From positions 730,253-794,252 of the forward strand of contig MZZL01000390.1 in the NCBI GenBank assembly GCA_002749535.1: DNA of 64,000 nucleotides, in the 5' to 3' direction. A program made the translations under genes and the position numbers. Within the stretch, counting starts at the first letter, position 1. Each line of letters starts with the position of its first letter. The notes under the pieces are model-generated. The model did not search any database. It was not told the origin of the DNA and saw only the letters and a program-made list of their open reading frames with translations. Positions 60,068 to 64,000 of the stretch are shown in pieces. This stretch comes from Apophysomyces variabilis. Its lineage: Eukaryota > Mucoromycota > Mucoromycetes > Mucorales > Mucoraceae.

Positions 60068-61477
60068 ATCTTGGCTACCTACATTCAATTGGGCCGGACG
60101 GAGGAGGCGATTCAGTTGATCCAAGATGCTGGACATATGGATCTGATACCCACCGTGCTTTCTTTCGAGCGCACAATGCATCGATGCATGCCGCGGAACA
60201 CGGCGGTTGTGGAAACAGCCAGGCATCTCATTGCTGAGCATGCGTTGACGAGTGTTGATGCCCTCAATGCTAACTTGACTCAACTCTTAAACAAACAACG
60301 GTTAGCCGATGCTAAGGCGATGTATCAGCATTACCGAGCCAAGGGCGGTAAACTGGAAGCTTCGACATGTGGTGTCCTGCTTAAGGCATTTGTCGATAAT
60401 CGACGGATACAGGATGCCATAGCCATATACAGCGATTTTCGGGCAACTGGCTTGAAACCGAATCCATTTATATGTCTTAACATGCTGATTCTTTATACGC
60501 ACAAGCGAGATGTCAACGCTGCGGAGCAGGTCATCCGCGATACTCAGAGCGGGGGATACAAGTTGGATGTTCCTAACTATAATCAGCTGATCAAGCTTTA
60601 TTTCAAAGCGCGGTCACCACTCAAAGCGTTCAAGGTGTTTGAAGAGGTTCAACGTGATCCTCAGCTACGGGTATCGTCTATTCTGTTGAATACGATGCTT
60701 GATGGTTTGGTGATCAATCGCGAGATGGCGGCTGCCAGCGGTTTATATCGACAAATGTTACGTTCAGGCAGCGTCATCGATACAGTGACTTTCAACACGA
60801 TGCTGAAGGGTTTTGTCAGGATGGGGGATTATGGATCAGCGGTAGCAATCATGTCAGATATGCGTAAATTTAAGTGTGAACCGGATACAGTGACGTTTAC
60901 GACGATTGTGGACGCGATCTTCACGACGAAGCAACCAAGTTCGGCGGAGGAAATGGTACGGATTTTACATGATGTGGGTGTGGATCCGAATATCTATACC
61001 TTTAATGCTGTGATCAATCGGTGGGTGAAGGAAAGGAAACCGGAGGAAGCCGAGCGAACCGTCCGGATTCTTAGGTCCCCGAAATACAAACTTAAACCAA
61101 CGATTCATACCTATACAAATCTGCTGCAGGGTTTCGTGACGGAAAGAAATCTTCCCAAAGCGATGGAAACTTTTCAAACCATGTTAAGGAGCGGTGTTGA
61201 ACCAGATCGAGCAGCATATAACTTTATGATTTCTTGTTTCCTCAGCCATGATCGGTTGGACGATGCAGTGACTTGCCTAGTCCGGATGCGGCAAGCGAAC
61301 AAGCAACCTACACATGACACCTGGCGGATGTTGCTGGATGAATGCAATCGGAGACGGAATTGGTCCCTTGGATCCGTGGTGGTCCGAGAGTTTGAAGCCA
61401 GTGGATTTGTTGTTACTAGTGAAGGTATGGCGCGTGCCTATGCCACAGCCAAGAACCACGCTATAGAAAAGAAATAA
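59606..61477 (+). CDS. pentatricopeptide-repeat (PPR) protein, probably mitochondrial
   Basis: A single exon of 623 codons from the first ATG (59606). The first 35 residues (MQRLTRVWNTRVFSLPQYTT onward) are basic and hydroxylated, a likely mitochondrial presequence. From about residue 150 the protein is a run of 35-residue PPR helical hairpins. Clear units begin near FNVILATYIQLGRTEEAIQL, CGVLLKAFVDNRRIQDAIAI, FNTMLKGFVRMGDYGSAVAI, FTTIVDAIFTTKQPSSAEEM, FNAVINRWVKERKPEEAERT, YTNLLQGFVTERNLPKAMET and YNFMISCFLSHDRLDDAVTC. Such proteins bind organellar RNA in a sequence-specific way for stability, processing or translation. The target cannot be read here. The 5' part is duplicated upstream by the repeat. 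Confidence 0.92.
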   Translation: MQRLTRVWNTRVFSLPQYTTFYNRPAPFCYHLSLYSTKHATDTAEVTHGREEQQQKILTWSEYEAMKSASHPFTREDFSALRSNLWKTKQWGTEEKVSQVLEDMRHMGHHWTILEFNEYFMVKLFQARYDDILNTYNYEFKRANIKMSNGSFNVILATYIQLGRTEEAIQLIQDAGHMDLIPTVLSFERTMHRCMPRNTAVVETARHLIAEHALTSVDALNANLTQLLNKQRLADAKAMYQHYRAKGGKLEASTCGVLLKAFVDNRRIQDAIAIYSDFRATGLKPNPFICLNMLILYTHKRDVNAAEQVIRDTQSGGYKLDVPNYNQLIKLYFKARSPLKAFKVFEEVQRDPQLRVSSILLNTMLDGLVINREMAAASGLYRQMLRSGSVIDTVTFNTMLKGFVRMGDYGSAVAIMSDMRKFKCEPDTVTFTTIVDAIFTTKQPSSAEEMVRILHDVGVDPNIYTFNAVINRWVKERKPEEAERTVRILRSPKYKLKPTIHTYTNLLQGFVTERNLPKAMETFQTMLRSGVEPDRAAYNFMISCFLSHDRLDDAVTCLVRMRQANKQPTHDTWRMLLDECNRRRNWSLGSVVVREFEASGFVVTSEGMARAYATAKNHAIEKK

Positions 61478-62019
61478 TAAAAAGACAAATGGACATACAC
61501 TGAACTCTGTACGATGGAACTCAATGTTGTTTTGTTCTTCTTTTTATGGTAATTCAGATGATACCCCTTTTTGTGATGGAAAGCAGGAAAACAACTGTCA
61601 ATGTGTGTCTGGACCAAACGAAAATTCACAAGGATGTTTGGAAACAGAGAAGGGAAAGAAGGGCATAGAAGCGAGACGAATAGAGTATATATATGCATAT
61701 ATGCGTATACATAAGGATGTATTTGCTGAGGGAAGAACCGAAAGAGTTATTGCAGGTTCACTGAACCCCGTATGGATTAAAAAAAAAATCAGCATACCTC
61801 AATCAGGGGGGGGGAGAGGGCGGGAGAACCAACAGTTGTGTGTTCTTTTAGCCTTTTTCCTTTTCCTGTCTTTTTCTCTTTTTCTCTCTTTCTTTCTCTC
61901 TCTCTCTTCTCTTTTCCTTCTCTCATCAGCTGTTCATTTGCACGGAACAGCAAGCACCCCCTCTTTTTACTAACGTCCTTACCGTTTTCTTTTAGTTACT
62001 GCATGATAAGCCGAGCACC
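61478..62019. other. intergenic with G run and pyrimidine tract
   Basis: Contains a run of G near 61806-61814 and a long CT-rich tract (about 61850-61925) that forms the promoter and leader of the F-box gene. An open frame at 61524-61973 is low-complexity and not supported. Confidence 0.5.
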
Positions 62020-63507
62020 ATGACGCCCGACCAGTCCACGAGTGCCCTTATGGGGTTACCGAACGAACTCCTTCTATATATTCTCAGACGCTTTCTGGAG
62101 TTAAATGACCTCTGGCGACTACTGCAAGTATCAAGGGGTCTGCGCTATTTTGCCATGGACACCATTCATAAAGGCTGGAAGATTGAACTTTCTCCGTCCT
62201 CCGACACGACAATGAAAATCCAGTGCAGAGCCGCACTGATAGCGCTGGAGTCCCTCTCTGGTCAGCTCTCCCTACAGACCAGAAGCCTACCCTTTGCTTA
62301 CCACACCACCACCACGACCACCACTACCAACACCACCACCACGACAACAACAACAACCACGAGTTATTTTTCTCCTTCTTCGTCTCCACCGGATGAGGAT
62401 GAAGACGACGAAGAAACCCATGAAAATCAACGTCGGCCAGCCTCGGTCAGGGCAACCGAGCCATTGAATTTCCTTACCCTGCCCGTCATCAACCCGTCCT
62501 ACGCGAGTCGGACAGCTGTGCCTCCTCAGGACCTGGAACATCGGTTACTGGAAGACCCATCACATAGGCTAGAAAATATCCATACGAACTCTGCAGATGA
62601 AAATGAATTTCTGTTGACTACAATCACCTACGATAATAAGCTATTCAACGAACTGATGTTACAAGAGGAAAGGCTACACCAACGGATTATCCGAGGCATT
62701 TCATCTTACAAACACAAATATGTGCTGATTGAAGATATCGATATTCGCAATCGGATCCGGACCGCCGTTGACGTTATCTTCCATCACGCCGTTTTCGTCG
62801 CGGCCATGTCCCGTTCGCCTGTCCGATTGGCATGCACCCACGCCAGCTCCAGTAACCGCGCCTTGGCCGCCATGATGGTCCGCTTACTGACCCGACTGGA
62901 TTCAGCTTTCCCTTCCTACTGTAGGGAAATCACTTATACCCTGGCAGACAATATCAAGGCCTTTTTGGAATATACCGGTTACAAGCTGCTTGCCATGACC
63001 CAGTTCCAGCAGCAGCACCATCACCCATCGTCCTCTTTATGTGATATGGTATTTGGTCCGGCCTGTCGACAATCTCTGTGTGATCACGCCTTAGGACAAC
63101 CGGTCTCCTCTTTCTCATTTCATCCTCTTCCTTCTGCACGACAACCATCGCTCCTTCTGACACTACACAGTGTCTCGGCCTGCTTTGATCTGATGGGAGC
63201 GGCCTTTATTGGTAAGATATTGAGTGAAAGTCATGTGGAATGTGCTGTCCAACGTACCTGTGAATTGTTGGCCGACGATCACCTGAAGTCTGTTAAACGC
63301 GCTCTTTTGGTTGATCTGCTCGAAGGTTGGTTAACGATCAAGCGAGGGTTGGTGGCAGGTGAGCTCTGTCGGTTAGTACGGTTGGAAATCGATAAATGTG
63401 ACCGACAAGAAGCCCAACATCAACGACCCTCCTCGTCATCAATACGGCCGTTACCTTCGCGACAAAGCACCGGCGAAAGGTTAGGTCCTCCTCCTTTTAA
63501 TCATTAA
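62020..63507 (+). CDS. F-box-like protein
   Basis: A single exon of 495 codons. The F-box lies at residues 10-50 (LMGLPNELLLYILRRFLELN followed by LWRLLQVSRGLRYFAMD), the module that binds Skp1 in SCF ubiquitin ligases. A threonine tract (eight Thr, one Asn, ten Thr) and an acidic stretch (DEDEDDEETHE) follow at about 96-132 and are probably disordered. The C-terminal 300 residues look helical (VDVIFHHAVFVAAMSRSPVR, KRALLVDLLEGWLTIKRGLV) and match no substrate-binding repeat I know; no LRR, WD or Kelch pattern is visible. The substrate is unknown. The final 30 residues are Pro/Ser/Arg-rich. Confidence 0.82.
   Translation: MTPDQSTSALMGLPNELLLYILRRFLELNDLWRLLQVSRGLRYFAMDTIHKGWKIELSPSSDTTMKIQCRAALIALESLSGQLSLQTRSLPFAYHTTTTTTTTNTTTTTTTTTTSYFSPSSSPPDEDEDDEETHENQRRPASVRATEPLNFLTLPVINPSYASRTAVPPQDLEHRLLEDPSHRLENIHTNSADENEFLLTTITYDNKLFNELMLQEERLHQRIIRGISSYKHKYVLIEDIDIRNRIRTAVDVIFHHAVFVAAMSRSPVRLACTHASSSNRALAAMMVRLLTRLDSAFPSYCREITYTLADNIKAFLEYTGYKLLAMTQFQQQHHHPSSSLCDMVFGPACRQSLCDHALGQPVSSFSFHPLPSARQPSLLLTLHSVSACFDLMGAAFIGKILSESHVECAVQRTCELLADDHLKSVKRALLVDLLEGWLTIKRGLVAGELCRLVRLEIDKCDRQEAQHQRPSSSSIRPLPSRQSTGERLGPPPFNH
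62305..62361 (+). repeat. threonine-coding ACN tract
   Basis: Nineteen codons of mixed ACC, ACG, ACT and ACA with one AAC. They encode a Thr tract within the F-box protein. The mixed codons argue for an old, stabilised expansion. Confidence 0.85.
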
Positions 63508-64000
63508 TACCATCCCCTCCCCTTCATGCACATTTACTGTTTGCTTTTTTCCTTTCTCTTTCTACTCGCACACTATCGTCCCCGTCCGCTATCCTCTTGC
63601 TTTCTTTCTTTGTTTACTCTTGGTACATAGCTGTACTTCCTCCCAACGCGTGTCTTGCCTTTTTCCTCTTTCCTCTTCTCTCTCTCTGTCTCCTTCTTTC
63701 TAATTGTGAATTGCCTTTTTTTTCTTTGTTTAAAAGGAACAGTTTTCCTTACTAATTGTTGTCTTTATATATCTGTCTGTTTTTTCTTTTTTTTTCTTTC
63801 TTTCTTTCAGGTTTCCTTCTTCTTTGTTTGATCTAAATAAAAAAAGGGAATAAAAATGAGTTATTCATCATAAAGAAAATACAATCACGTTAAGTTACAA
63901 AGGACAAGGGAGACAGGCTACTGAAACACACCTAGTATGGGTAAAAGTCTTGTTAATAAATAAAAATATCAATACGGGATTTTTACTAAAACAGAATGAA
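63508..64000. other. 3' flank, pyrimidine-rich
   Basis: Long T/C-rich stretches and an AATAAA-like cluster near 63836-63855. No gene seen before the window ends. Confidence 0.5.

Noticed and set aside
61524..61973. 149-codon plus-strand frame ahead of the F-box gene
   Set aside because: Ends in a Ser/Leu/Phe run produced by the CT-rich leader; not protein-like.

Overview
This 64 kb window is nuclear DNA from a filamentous fungus, most likely an early-diverging one (Mucoromycota, Mucorales-like). The genes are eukaryotic, with many short introns of about 48-110 nt that carry GTAAG-type donors and CTAAC/CTAAT branch motifs. Intergenic DNA is AT-rich, and several promoters combine a TATA box with a pyrimidine tract. 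Homocitrate synthase marks the fungal alpha-aminoadipate lysine pathway. The Tc1/mariner-like and LINE-type remnants and the Myb/SANT (DUF6818-like) protein resemble families I associate with Mucoromycota; that placement is inference. I saw no tRNA, rRNA or CRISPR, and no virus.

Layout, left to right. 0.7-1.7 kb: a frameshifted Myb/SANT-like gene (-). 4.5-6.8 kb: a Kre9-like secreted protein and homocitrate synthase (+). 7.0-10.2 kb: two small candidate genes and a five-exon DHHC palmitoyltransferase (-). 13.4-15.7 kb: an OPT oligopeptide transporter (+) with TATA, CCAAT and GATA elements upstream. 16.3-18.0 kb: a saccharopine dehydrogenase-like oxidoreductase (-) followed directly by a tiny ORF. 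19.0-22.7 kb: chaperonin subunit CCT3 (-) divergent from peptidyl-tRNA hydrolase (+). 23.8-24.8 kb: a decayed LINE reverse transcriptase. 25.7-29.0 kb: a BBE-like FAD oxidase (+) convergent with a heat-shock-factor type regulator (-). 31.2-32.3 kb: a decayed Tc1/mariner-like element. 33.3-39.3 kb: GET3, a small unrecognised gene, a stomatin-like protein ending in polyglutamine, and mitoribosomal uS7m. 39.9-41.0 kb: two tandem metallothionein mini-genes of 26-27 residues, each split by an intron. 41.2-48.2 kb: an MFS transporter and a kinesin-4-like motor (both -). 48.9-55.5 kb: a small TATA-driven ORF, a ThrE-family transporter (+) and an Apd1-like protein (-). 57.4-64 kb: a transposase scrap, a small candidate gene, an 836-bp direct repeat around one N, a PPR protein and an F-box protein.

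Most genes are housekeeping and not functionally linked. Loose themes are metal and redox handling (metallothioneins, Apd1-like protein), membrane transport (OPT, MFS, ThrE) and mitochondrial function (stomatin-like protein, uS7m, PPR, possibly peptidyl-tRNA hydrolase). I did not find a convincing new multi-gene system. The most noteworthy items are the tandem metallothionein pair, a 5-nt microexon in the ThrE-like gene, a probable GC-AG intron in the peptidyl-tRNA hydrolase gene, several small spliced genes, and the repeat around the N, which is probably an assembly artefact that duplicates part of the PPR locus. Exon coordinates come from reading splice signals and keeping the frame by eye; they were not checked against transcripts.
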